Source: Candidatus Gastranaerophilales bacterium (lineage in GTDB: Bacteria; Cyanobacteriota; Vampirovibrionia; Gastranaerophilales; Gastranaerophilaceae). From it: a DNA stretch of 64,000 bases. Below the pieces are notes generated by a model. That model saw only the letters and a program-made list of their open reading frames with translations. It did no database searches and was not told the DNA's origin. Below are positions 9,848-16,106 of the stretch, piece after piece. The stretch is from positions 1 to 64,000 of the forward strand of contig JAQUVW010000005.1 of NCBI GenBank assembly GCA_028693235.1, given 5' to 3'. The position numbers were made by a program, and so were the translations under genes. Position 1 is the first letter of the stretch, and each line of letters starts with the position of its first letter.

Positions 9848-10004
9848 AAATGGTTAAACTGCTTCTTTTTCAAAGAAACATCAAGTCATTCATCTAAATC
9901 TCAACGCTAAAGACTAGCCTCAATTAGCCTAAATGTGGCACTCTTGCCACTCAAACTCCCATCAAAAGGTCCTAGAAAGGTTATAGTTATAGCAAGCACA
10001 AACA

Positions 10005-10050
10005 AAAAAGACCCTTAAAAAGGGTCAATTTGTAAATGGCGGGAACGACG
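10005..10050. repeat. Left attachment site (attL)
   Basis: It matches 51460-51505 at an exact offset of 41455 with one mismatch (A at 10045, C at 51500). It includes the hairpin GACCC-TTAAAAA-GGGTC (10010-10026) that serves as the tRNA-Asp terminator at the other end, and the last bases of the tRNA acceptor strand. The mismatch near its right side implies crossover to the left of position 10045. Confidence 0.88.
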
Positions 10051-10170
10051 CTGTTACAATCGAACTTTCTCGAAATCCTGTAAATAATGTTGCTTATTGC
10101 ATTTTAAACTTTTTACAGAGCAAAGAATCAAACAAAATTCTTTATATTTTGAAACATAAAAAAATTGCAT

Positions 10171-10200
10171 AAAAAAATCCCCACTCTTTCGAGTGAGGAA
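10171..10200 (-). terminator. Terminator of the late operon
   Basis: On the minus strand CCTCACTC and GAGTGGGG (one G-T pair) form an 8-bp stem with a GAAA loop, followed by a seven-T run. It lies 22 bases beyond the lysozyme stop and closes the 27-kb leftward late transcription unit. Confidence 0.8.
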
Positions 10201-10222
10201 AATGAACATTAAAACAATGGCA

Positions 10223-10648
10223 TTATGCCAAGAATAGTTCTTTTTCTGCGTGCCGTCTTTTGACAAGTCCGGGGAGAATTTTATTTCCTGCATACACCCA
10301 TCTGTCAAATTGACTTGCTGCACTTTTATAATTTTTTGAATTAAGCATTTTCAATAATGTTGAACTTGCAAGATTACCATATCCGATATTGTATTCGAGG
10401 CAAACAAGTGCATCAAATTGATTTTGATTTAATGAAACTTTAACAAGTTTTGATACATTATTTTCATGGATTATTAAATCTTCTTTTAATAATCTATCTG
10501 CATCGGCTTGAGTTATTACATCGTCCATGTGAACTTTGTTAGTATGACCATATCCGATTGTTGCAATTCCTGCAGGGCATTTATATGCTTTAAGTCTGCA
10601 GCCCTCAAAATTTTTTATTAATTTTATACCTTTTTCTGTAATCTTCAT
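10223..10648 (-). CDS. Phage lysozyme (GH24 endolysin)
   Basis: A 141-residue muramidase that cuts the glycan strands of peptidoglycan at lysis. I start it at 10648 (MKITEKGIKLIKNFEG), where AAGGAG sits seven bases upstream; a longer frame opens at 10732 inside the previous gene. The catalytic signature is E-8aa-C-5aa-T: FEG, then YKCPAG, then TIGYGHT. Cysteine replaces the more common aspartate, a known variant in phage lysozymes. There is no signal peptide or N-terminal anchor, so release should depend on a holin. It is the last gene of the late operon. Confidence 0.9.
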   Translation of the reverse strand: MKITEKGIKLIKNFEGCRLKAYKCPAGIATIGYGHTNKVHMDDVITQADADRLLKEDLIIHENNVSKLVKVSLNQNQFDALVCLEYNIGYGNLASSTLLKMLNSKNYKSAASQFDRWVYAGNKILPGLVKRRHAEKELFLA

Positions 10649-10866
10649 TCTAGCTCCTTTTTGATTAAGATGTCTAATTTTTTGTTTATTGATTTCATCA
10701 TTCCAGTTAGGTTGTCGTGCTGCATGTTGCAATATTTACACTCAACATAATTCTGTAATTCCGTTCTAATCAAATCTTTAATTGCTAATCTTGCGAATAT
10801 CCAACCAATGCCACCAGAACCAAATATTGAAATAATCAACACTTGCCAATCTATTTGCCAGTTCAT
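10645..10866 (-). CDS. Small membrane protein, probable holin
   Basis: This 73-residue protein has one N-terminal hydrophobic segment (VLIISIFGSGGIGWIFA) and a charged C-terminal helix with a CKYC pair. GGAGGG precedes the start by five bases, and its stop overlaps the lysozyme ATG. Size, topology and position directly before the endolysin suit a class III-like or pinholin-type holin, or an accessory lysis protein. The assignment is by context. Confidence 0.6.
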   Translation of the reverse strand: MNWQIDWQVLIISIFGSGGIGWIFARLAIKDLIRTELQNYVECKYCNMQHDNLTGMMKSINKKLDILIKKELE

Positions 10867-10867
10867 A

Positions 10868-11419
10868 TTATCCCTCCATACTTATAATTTCGTTCACTTC
10901 TAAATAATTTTGGAAGTGAGCAGGAGTGATGCAATAAGCAGGTAAATTGTAGAACTTGCAAATTGTAGGATAACAAAGAGCGATATATTCACTACAAATC
11001 AAACCTTGTCTATCTTTTTGTTTTCCGTTATTTCTGAATATAGATGCTCTCAATAGACTTTTTATATCTCCGATTCCGTAAGGCATTCCGATATAATGTT
11101 CTAAATTTTCAAAATCAATATCAAGTGGGAATGCTTTAAATTCATTTAAAGATTTCTCCTCGATATGATTCCAGATATTTAATTTGTATCTTCGCACTCC
11201 CTCTGGAACTCCAAGGGCTTTATATCCTTTTGCGTGAGATTCATATATCCACCAAGAGTTAAGTCTGTAAACAAAGGCAAGTGTGTGTGTTGGTATATCT
11301 TTTGAGTTAGGTGCATAGCATTTTGAGAATCTGCGAATCTCTTTTGCTATGATACTATTCTGACCATATTGCAGACCAAGATATATTCTGCTTTTATCAA
11401 GATTTTCGAAATCAATCAC
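10868..11419 (-). CDS. YiiX/NlpC-P60-type permuted papain-like hydrolase
   Basis: About 183 residues. I prefer the GTG at 11419 because GGGAGG lies six bases upstream; an ATG at 11434 is inside the preceding gene. The histidine in PTHTLAFVYRL and the cysteine in GLICSEYIALCYP are in the His-first, Cys-later order of circularly permuted NlpC/P60 enzymes. Such proteins occur in phage lysis or tail modules and are thought to cleave peptide or lipid amide bonds. It lies between a small helical protein gene and the holin candidate, so a second lysis enzyme is plausible. Confidence 0.65.
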   Translation of the reverse strand: MIDFENLDKSRIYLGLQYGQNSIIAKEIRRFSKCYAPNSKDIPTHTLAFVYRLNSWWIYESHAKGYKALGVPEGVRRYKLNIWNHIEEKSLNEFKAFPLDIDFENLEHYIGMPYGIGDIKSLLRASIFRNNGKQKDRQGLICSEYIALCYPTICKFYNLPAYCITPAHFQNYLEVNEIISMEG

Positions 11420-11750
11420 CTTGCACCTCCCCATGTCTTTTTAAATATGCTTTTGATTTTTTATTAAGTTTGTCTTGCAGTTTTTTATTTAGTTTTTTGA
11501 AAACTTTTGCACTTTGTTCGGCAATTTGGTTTTTGACATCATCCGTAAGTGCAGGCATTCCATAAGTTGCAGCATAAGCAGAAACTGCATTTACAACTGC
11601 AAGTGCTGCTGCTTTGCGTAAATCATCGGCATTTTTAAATTCATCAAATCCTTTTAAAATGTCATTTGCTAAAAAAGTTTTTAATTTTTCTTCACGACAA
11701 TCATCAATTTTAATATATATTGTTTTAAGCTTGTTGATAATTCTTCCCAT
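11412..11750 (-). CDS. Small alpha-helical phage protein
   Basis: This 112-residue protein is predicted almost wholly helical, with an alanine-rich middle (KAAALAVVNAVSAYAATYG) and a very basic C-terminus (KKLNKKLQDKLNKKSKAYLKRHG). GGGGA precedes the ATG. It is cotranscribed with the fibre accessory and lysis genes. I do not recognise a family. It was considered as a DGR accessory protein (Avd) and not accepted, since the pattern is not that of the Avd four-helix bundle. Confidence 0.6.
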   Translation of the reverse strand: MGRIINKLKTIYIKIDDCREEKLKTFLANDILKGFDEFKNADDLRKAAALAVVNAVSAYAATYGMPALTDDVKNQIAEQSAKVFKKLNKKLQDKLNKKSKAYLKRHGEVQGD

Positions 11751-11809
11751 ACATTTCCCCTTTCAGCTTTTAAATAAGCCTTTAATACGTTCTCAATCGG
11801 TCTATTCAT
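11681..11809 (-). CDS. Possible 42-residue small protein overlapping the next gene
   Basis: An ATG at 11809 is preceded by a near-ideal AGGAG with five-base spacing. The frame gives MNRPIENVLKAYLKAERGNV followed by a helical tail and a stop at 11681. It overlaps the 112-residue gene by 70 bases in another frame. The strong ribosome binding site is the main support; the peptide could be real or a coupling leader. Confidence 0.4.
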   Translation of the reverse strand: MNRPIENVLKAYLKAERGNVWEELSTSLKQYILKLMIVVKKN

Positions 11810-11817
11810 GAGAACTC

Positions 11818-12354
11818 CTAATAAACTATTTCTATTTGTTCAAGTGCATCTATTGTTGCAGCTGCATTTATGTTTGTTTTGTAACCTACAAACTTTGTAT
11901 CAAGTTCAGCGACAAGAGTTGTGAACTCAAAATATAATGCTTGAACTTGTGCTTGTGTCATTGCAGGAACTGCAGTCCCATCAGCAAGCCTCAATTTTCC
12001 TGCAGGGATTCCTGTTGGTAAATCTTTCAATGCCATCAAGCAAAAAATAAAATCATATGTTGGAGTTTTAATTGAAAAATCTCCAATGCTTGTTGTAATA
12101 GTTTTTTTTGCAGCAAGTGTATTTTCATTTTCTTCCTGGACTAAAATTTTAAAATCATCAAGCAGTTTAGCTTTATATTCTTCTGTATCAAGAATGTCAT
12201 ATCTGTAATCATTTGATAACAAAACTTCTTTATAGGTATATTTACCATCTGATTCTGTTATATCTTTTCTCAAATAAATACCACTTTGAGTTGTTATTGC
12301 ATCAACTTCAAGTGGTTCTACAAGACTTTCTACATTTCTCCAATTTAATTTCAT
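11818..12354 (-). CDS. DUF4376-like fibre-associated protein
   Basis: About 178 residues. The start at 12354 (MKLNWRNVESL) has AAGGAG seven bases upstream, so the upstream ATG at 12378, inside the reverse transcriptase gene, is less likely. The C-terminal half (AMTQAQVQALYFEFTTLV, then AAATIDALEQI) resembles the DUF4376 helical region found near tail-fibre genes of many phages. It overlaps the 3' end of the reverse transcriptase by 47 bases and probably serves fibre assembly or decoration. The function is inferred. Confidence 0.6.
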   Translation of the reverse strand: MKLNWRNVESLVEPLEVDAITTQSGIYLRKDITESDGKYTYKEVLLSNDYRYDILDTEEYKAKLLDDFKILVQEENENTLAAKKTITTSIGDFSIKTPTYDFIFCLMALKDLPTGIPAGKLRLADGTAVPAMTQAQVQALYFEFTTLVAELDTKFVGYKTNINAAATIDALEQIEIVY

Positions 12355-13285
12355 TTTTAATCTCCTTACGTTTGTCATAATTACTCACGATTTTTTTACA
12401 GTTTCCAAAGTTCACAAGTTTACACACAACATCTTTAAAGATTCTGTATGAATCTGTATGCTTGTAATATCCTTTGTAACAAAGTGCTTGCCTTGCAGAA
12501 TGAACATCAATAACTTTTAATTTTGAAACCTTGACAAATTTACGCATTGATTTCAAAAAAGTTTTTCTGCGAATCGTTGTTTTATCTCTGTAAAATTTAA
12601 AGCCCATAAAATCAATGGGTCTGCCACATCTTTTACCATTTTTATCAATATAATCAAATCTGAATACTTGATGATTAGATTTCAATTTTAAATCTATTGC
12701 AGCAAGATATTTTGATATTTCAAACATTGTTTTGTGCAATTCTTTTTTATTTCTTCCAAACATTATAAAATCATCAACATAGCGAACGTAGCATTTTATA
12801 TGCATTTTTTCTTTTAGAAAATGGTCTAACCCCTGCAGATAAAAGTTTGCAAAATATTGTGATGTGTAAAAACCGATAGGCAAACCGACATTAATCATTT
12901 TGCCTTTATATTCAACCATATTGCAATCAAGAATCATATTTATTACCCAGAGCATATTTTCATCTCTGATAATTGATTTGAACATTTCTTTTAATCTTCC
13001 AATATCAACTGATTCAAAGAAATGATAAATATCACCTTTTGCTGCATATTTAATTTTATCCGGATTTCTTTTTATGTATTTGACAATATATTTTTTGCCA
13101 TAAACACCACCTCGACGTGCTATCGAACCGCAAGACCATTCATACATACCTTTCATTATTATTGGCAACAGAACTTGTATTACTGCCCATTGTAAAATCA
13201 AATCATACACGTAATATGGTTTTACAATTATTCTTTTCTTTTGTTCAATGCCATCGTTTATATCTTCGCCTTTGTGTTTTGGCAT
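12308..13285 (-). CDS. DGR reverse transcriptase (as an uninterrupted 325-residue frame)
   Basis: It makes mutagenic cDNA from the template repeat. The palm carries YVRYVDDFIMF (YVDD at residues 169-172), the catalytic aspartates. Block 137-143 reads IGFYTSQ, the IGxxxSQ form that marks DGR reverse transcriptases instead of the QGxxxSP of retroviral and group II enzymes. From the first in-frame ATG (13285) the protein lacks about 59 N-terminal residues present in the family. Those are encoded just upstream in a different frame (13286-13461). It sits 3' of the template repeat, in the same orientation as the fibre gene. Confidence 0.92.
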   Translation of the reverse strand: MPKHKGEDINDGIEQKKRIIVKPYYVYDLILQWAVIQVLLPIIMKGMYEWSCGSIARRGGVYGKKYIVKYIKRNPDKIKYAAKGDIYHFFESVDIGRLKEMFKSIIRDENMLWVINMILDCNMVEYKGKMINVGLPIGFYTSQYFANFYLQGLDHFLKEKMHIKCYVRYVDDFIMFGRNKKELHKTMFEISKYLAAIDLKLKSNHQVFRFDYIDKNGKRCGRPIDFMGFKFYRDKTTIRRKTFLKSMRKFVKVSKLKVIDVHSARQALCYKGYYKHTDSYRIFKDVVCKLVNFGNCKKIVSNYDKRKEIKNEIKLEKCRKSCRTT

Positions 13286-13461
13286 AACAAATTTTTTAGA
13301 TTTTAAAAGATATTGTAGTCTGCGAATAACTTTGTCTTTGTGTGCGACTGCACGTCTTATTTTACTTCTGTCGAGTTTGTGTTCAGATGAATTGATAACA
13401 GCTTTTTCTAAATTTTCATAACTGATAAGTTTTTCAAATAGAGGTTTTTGTATGTTTTCAT
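13286..13461 (-). other. Out-of-frame N-terminal segment of the DGR reverse transcriptase
   Basis: An ATG at 13461 opens MKTYKNLY, the usual start of DGR reverse transcriptases. A -1 change near 13427-13440 leads into FEKLISYENLEKAV and then without a stop into MPKHKG at 13285. Neither frame alone gives both parts. One missing T at TATTTG, or -1 slippage at G-AAA-AAC, would restore a protein of about 384 residues. Confidence 0.7.
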
Positions 13462-13586
13462 TAGTTTCTTAAATACCTCACCGTCTTTCACCCTACATTC
13501 ATATGCTACTAAACAGTGCCTCTTGTTCGGTTTATTTTCACCAAGGGGTGAGGAAAGTAGCTGCCATTAGAAATTTTTATTTTTAA

Positions 13587-13702
13587 GAAATGGACGAGCC
13601 GATATTCCAGTTCGCATTCGAGGCAGCATTATTCAAGTTAGAGCAAGACACTCCACAAATAGCACCGTTGTTCGAATTACCTCCACGAATAGCAACCATA
13701 GC
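13587..13702 (-). repeat. DGR template repeat (TR)
   Basis: This 116-bp copy aligns without gaps to the variable repeat at an exact 200-bp offset. The 17 mismatches are all adenines on the minus (coding) strand of the template. If translated it reads GGNSNNGAICGV then NLNNAASNANWNIGSS, full of AAC/AAT codons, the form expected for a template that lets asparagine codons vary most. It lies between the fibre stop and the reverse transcriptase. Confidence 0.95.
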
Positions 13703-13745
13703 GACAACTAAATCCCTAATTTTTTTTATCATTTAAAAGTTCTTC

Positions 13746-13763
13746 TGGGGGAGAAATCCCCCA
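13746..13763. promoter_or_regulatory. DGR target-recognition hairpin
   Basis: TGGGGGA and TCCCCCA form a perfect 7-bp stem with a 4-base loop (GAAA on the plus strand), 23 bp beyond the 3' end of the variable repeat. A hairpin or cruciform just after the variable repeat with a GRNA-type loop is a known requirement for efficient DGR retrohoming. There is no T-run, so it is not a terminator. Confidence 0.75.
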
Positions 13764-13770
13764 AACCCCC

Positions 13771-16095
13771 TTAAAGAGGTTTGTAGGAAACGGACGAGCC
13801 GATATCCCAGTACGCAAACGAGGCAGCAACATGCAAGGAAGAGCAAGACACTCCACAAATAGCACCGTCGCGCGAAGCACCTCCACGAAGAGCAACCACA
13901 GCTCCTGCATTGTTATACCACATACCATCACATTCATTTGTGCTACTTGAACCAGAAACAACAGTAGGGAATGTTCCGACATCATCAACTGTTTGCATTT
14001 GTGAAATATATCCTCCAGATGTTCCAGATAGTGTTGGTAATTCAGTTAATGCAATATAACCCTCACCAGTAAAGTTAAAATCAGACACGCTTGAACCGTC
14101 AGAAGTTCCCTGGCATCGTTTCACCTTTTGAACTCCATCGACCATAACCCAACCGAGAACACGTTCCCATTGAGAAGCCCATCTGTTTTCCATTCCAAGG
14201 AATTTAACTCCAACAGATGTTGAAGTTGAACCAAAGAAATAGCCTTTGTCGTCCATTGTTCCAGAAACAAGACAAGCTGCAACTGAATTACCACCATCAG
14301 ATTTACCTTGACCTAAAGCCGATTGAGAATCTGTTGTTTTATATAATAGATGAAATAAATCTCTAATCATTTCCCAAGATTCACTCGTAATCATATCATG
14401 ACCTGCACCGTTAGCTTGGCAATATGTTCTTTCGCTTTGTGCAGTTTGACCGCTCATTGGAGTAAGTCCACCACTCATTGAACGGGCTTTTCCACTTACA
14501 AGAGAACCTCTATAAATCGGCAAATATACATATTCTCTCAATGTTCCGTCTGATTTTACAAAATCCCCATATGGTTTGTAATTATCATTTACTTTTACGT
14601 TTGAAATATCTACGAGTTCATTCCCACTTGCATCTTTTCTTTTCCACCTATACATCAATTTAATACGCATAAATGCATTCATTGGTTTTGATGTATCTGT
14701 TACATCGGAAGTTGTTCCATCTTCTTTTTTCTTGTAATTGTTTTTATCCAAAAAATATGCAACTTCACCACAATTTGCACTATCAGTGTTATAAACCATA
14801 CAAGGAGTAAGTCTGTCTTTTAATAAGAATGGTGCATCTTTCCAATCCCCCTCATTGTTTATACCAGAGGTAAAGTTCATTTTCATTTCTTCGTAATGTT
14901 CGTTTGAACCTCTGTAAATAATTTTTTTAGATGGAACAGATTCAGCTTTGATTTTTGTAAATGAATAAATCCAAGCCCCAAATTTGTTATCATCATGTAA
15001 AGAATAAACACCGTTGATGGAACAAGGGAAAGCCCTGTATTTATAATCTTTAGTGTTGTCAACCTCGTCTATATATGGAGTTTCTGCATATTGATTTCTT
15101 ACATCGGAAGTTATTACAACATCGCCATCAAAAGGAGATTCGGGATAAGAATTTTCTTTTCTTACAATGACTGTATTATCCCAGTTACAATAAACATTAT
15201 TTTCATAAGCTGAATCATCTGGGTCAACCCAATAAAGTTCAAATCCCTCATCAACTTTTTTTATTTCTTTATGTTTAATTTGCATCGGTGCAATGCCGCC
15301 AAAATCGTTTCTAAATTCGTGTTTTATGCCGTTTGTATCGAAATAAAACAATCTGCCATTTTCCATATAAATGCCAAGTGCTTGAATGTTTGTTTTTGTA
15401 GCATTGCCAAGATTTGTGATTGCAGTTTGTTGATTAGTTGACAATGTTTCTATTGCAGCTTTTTCTGTTGCTACAGTTGAAACAACTTCATTATATTTTG
15501 AAACAGTATTATTGTAAGTTGTTTCTGCATTAGCCTCTGCAGTTTCTGCGTTTGTTTCTGCCGTTTCTGCAGCAGTCGCAGATGTAGCAGCAGATGTTGC
15601 AGAATTTTGAGCAGCAAGTGCCTTTGTATTGATTATTTCTAGTAAAGCATCTGGAGTTGCAGATGAACCCTCTTGAACTTTAATTGCTCTATCTGTTTTT
15701 CTTGATAGTATTTGACATATTCTTGTCAATTTATCGAATGATAATTCCATTGATTTTAAATTCATTTTTGAAGATGTGCCAAACTCTGATTCTTGACTGA
15801 TAGGTAAAGTAAGGCAAATTGATATTTTTTCTGCATCACCTGCACCTTGAGATGATTCAGCTTTTAAAATCGGATATGTCGAACCTGCAAGAGGGAATGT
15901 GATATAACTACCATTTTCATTACCTACGGCATGGATTGAATAATCTGTGTCTTTTGTTAATATCGTTTGAACTCCGTCTTTATCGGTATGATATACAACG
16001 ATTTGATTTTCATTTTCAATATAGAAATTAAAATCAAATATTGTTGTGCTATCGTTACCTGAATAGGTATTGACTGGTGTAATTTCTGGTATCAT
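13771..16095 (-). CDS. DGR-diversified tail fibre / receptor-binding protein
   Basis: 774 residues. The N-terminus (MIPEITPVNTYSGNDSTTIF) resembles the T7 gp17-type domain that attaches fibres to the tail. An alanine-threonine coiled coil covers about residues 165-240, a beta-rich shaft follows, and the last 150 residues look like the sulfatase-modifying/C-type-lectin fold used by DGR targets (SGGYISQMQ, ECDGMWYNNAG, VALRGG). The final 40 residues are the variable repeat, so the receptor-binding surface is expected to be rewritten by the DGR. It follows the giant ejection-protein gene by 11 bases, as fibres do in T7-like late operons. Confidence 0.9.
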   Translation of the reverse strand: MIPEITPVNTYSGNDSTTIFDFNFYIENENQIVVYHTDKDGVQTILTKDTDYSIHAVGNENGSYITFPLAGSTYPILKAESSQGAGDAEKISICLTLPISQESEFGTSSKMNLKSMELSFDKLTRICQILSRKTDRAIKVQEGSSATPDALLEIINTKALAAQNSATSAATSATAAETAETNAETAEANAETTYNNTVSKYNEVVSTVATEKAAIETLSTNQQTAITNLGNATKTNIQALGIYMENGRLFYFDTNGIKHEFRNDFGGIAPMQIKHKEIKKVDEGFELYWVDPDDSAYENNVYCNWDNTVIVRKENSYPESPFDGDVVITSDVRNQYAETPYIDEVDNTKDYKYRAFPCSINGVYSLHDDNKFGAWIYSFTKIKAESVPSKKIIYRGSNEHYEEMKMNFTSGINNEGDWKDAPFLLKDRLTPCMVYNTDSANCGEVAYFLDKNNYKKKEDGTTSDVTDTSKPMNAFMRIKLMYRWKRKDASGNELVDISNVKVNDNYKPYGDFVKSDGTLREYVYLPIYRGSLVSGKARSMSGGLTPMSGQTAQSERTYCQANGAGHDMITSESWEMIRDLFHLLYKTTDSQSALGQGKSDGGNSVAACLVSGTMDDKGYFFGSTSTSVGVKFLGMENRWASQWERVLGWVMVDGVQKVKRCQGTSDGSSVSDFNFTGEGYIALTELPTLSGTSGGYISQMQTVDDVGTFPTVVSGSSSTNECDGMWYNNAGAVVALRGGASRDGAICGVSCSSLHVAASFAYWDIGSSVSYKPL
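13787..13902 (-). repeat. DGR variable repeat (VR)
   Basis: This 116-bp segment is the last coding part of the fibre gene (residues about 732-770). Compared with the template, 12 codons differ, for example Asn to Ala, Arg, Asp, Ser, His, Val, Phe and Tyr. Cysteine and glycine framework codons are unchanged. It encodes a C-type-lectin-like ending (ALRGGASRDGAICGVSC). Confidence 0.95.
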
Positions 16096-16106
16096 TTTTA
16101 TCTCCT

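Noticed and set aside
1870-9960. Repeats flanking the fimbrial region as ends of a transposable island
   Set aside because: Only short matches such as CTCTTGCCA are shared between the two flanks, with no transposase or target duplication.
10031-10060. Second tRNA gene at the left end
   Set aside because: Only the last 14 bases of the tRNA-Asp acceptor side are present as part of the att repeat; no cloverleaf forms.
11412-11750. DGR accessory protein Avd
   Set aside because: It is small and helical but lies beyond the reverse transcriptase and lacks the Avd-like sequence pattern; left as an unknown protein.
13716-13988. 90-codon minus-strand frame over the variable repeat
   Set aside because: It is a second frame across the fibre 3' end and hairpin; the lectin-coding frame explains the sequence and the adenine-specific changes.
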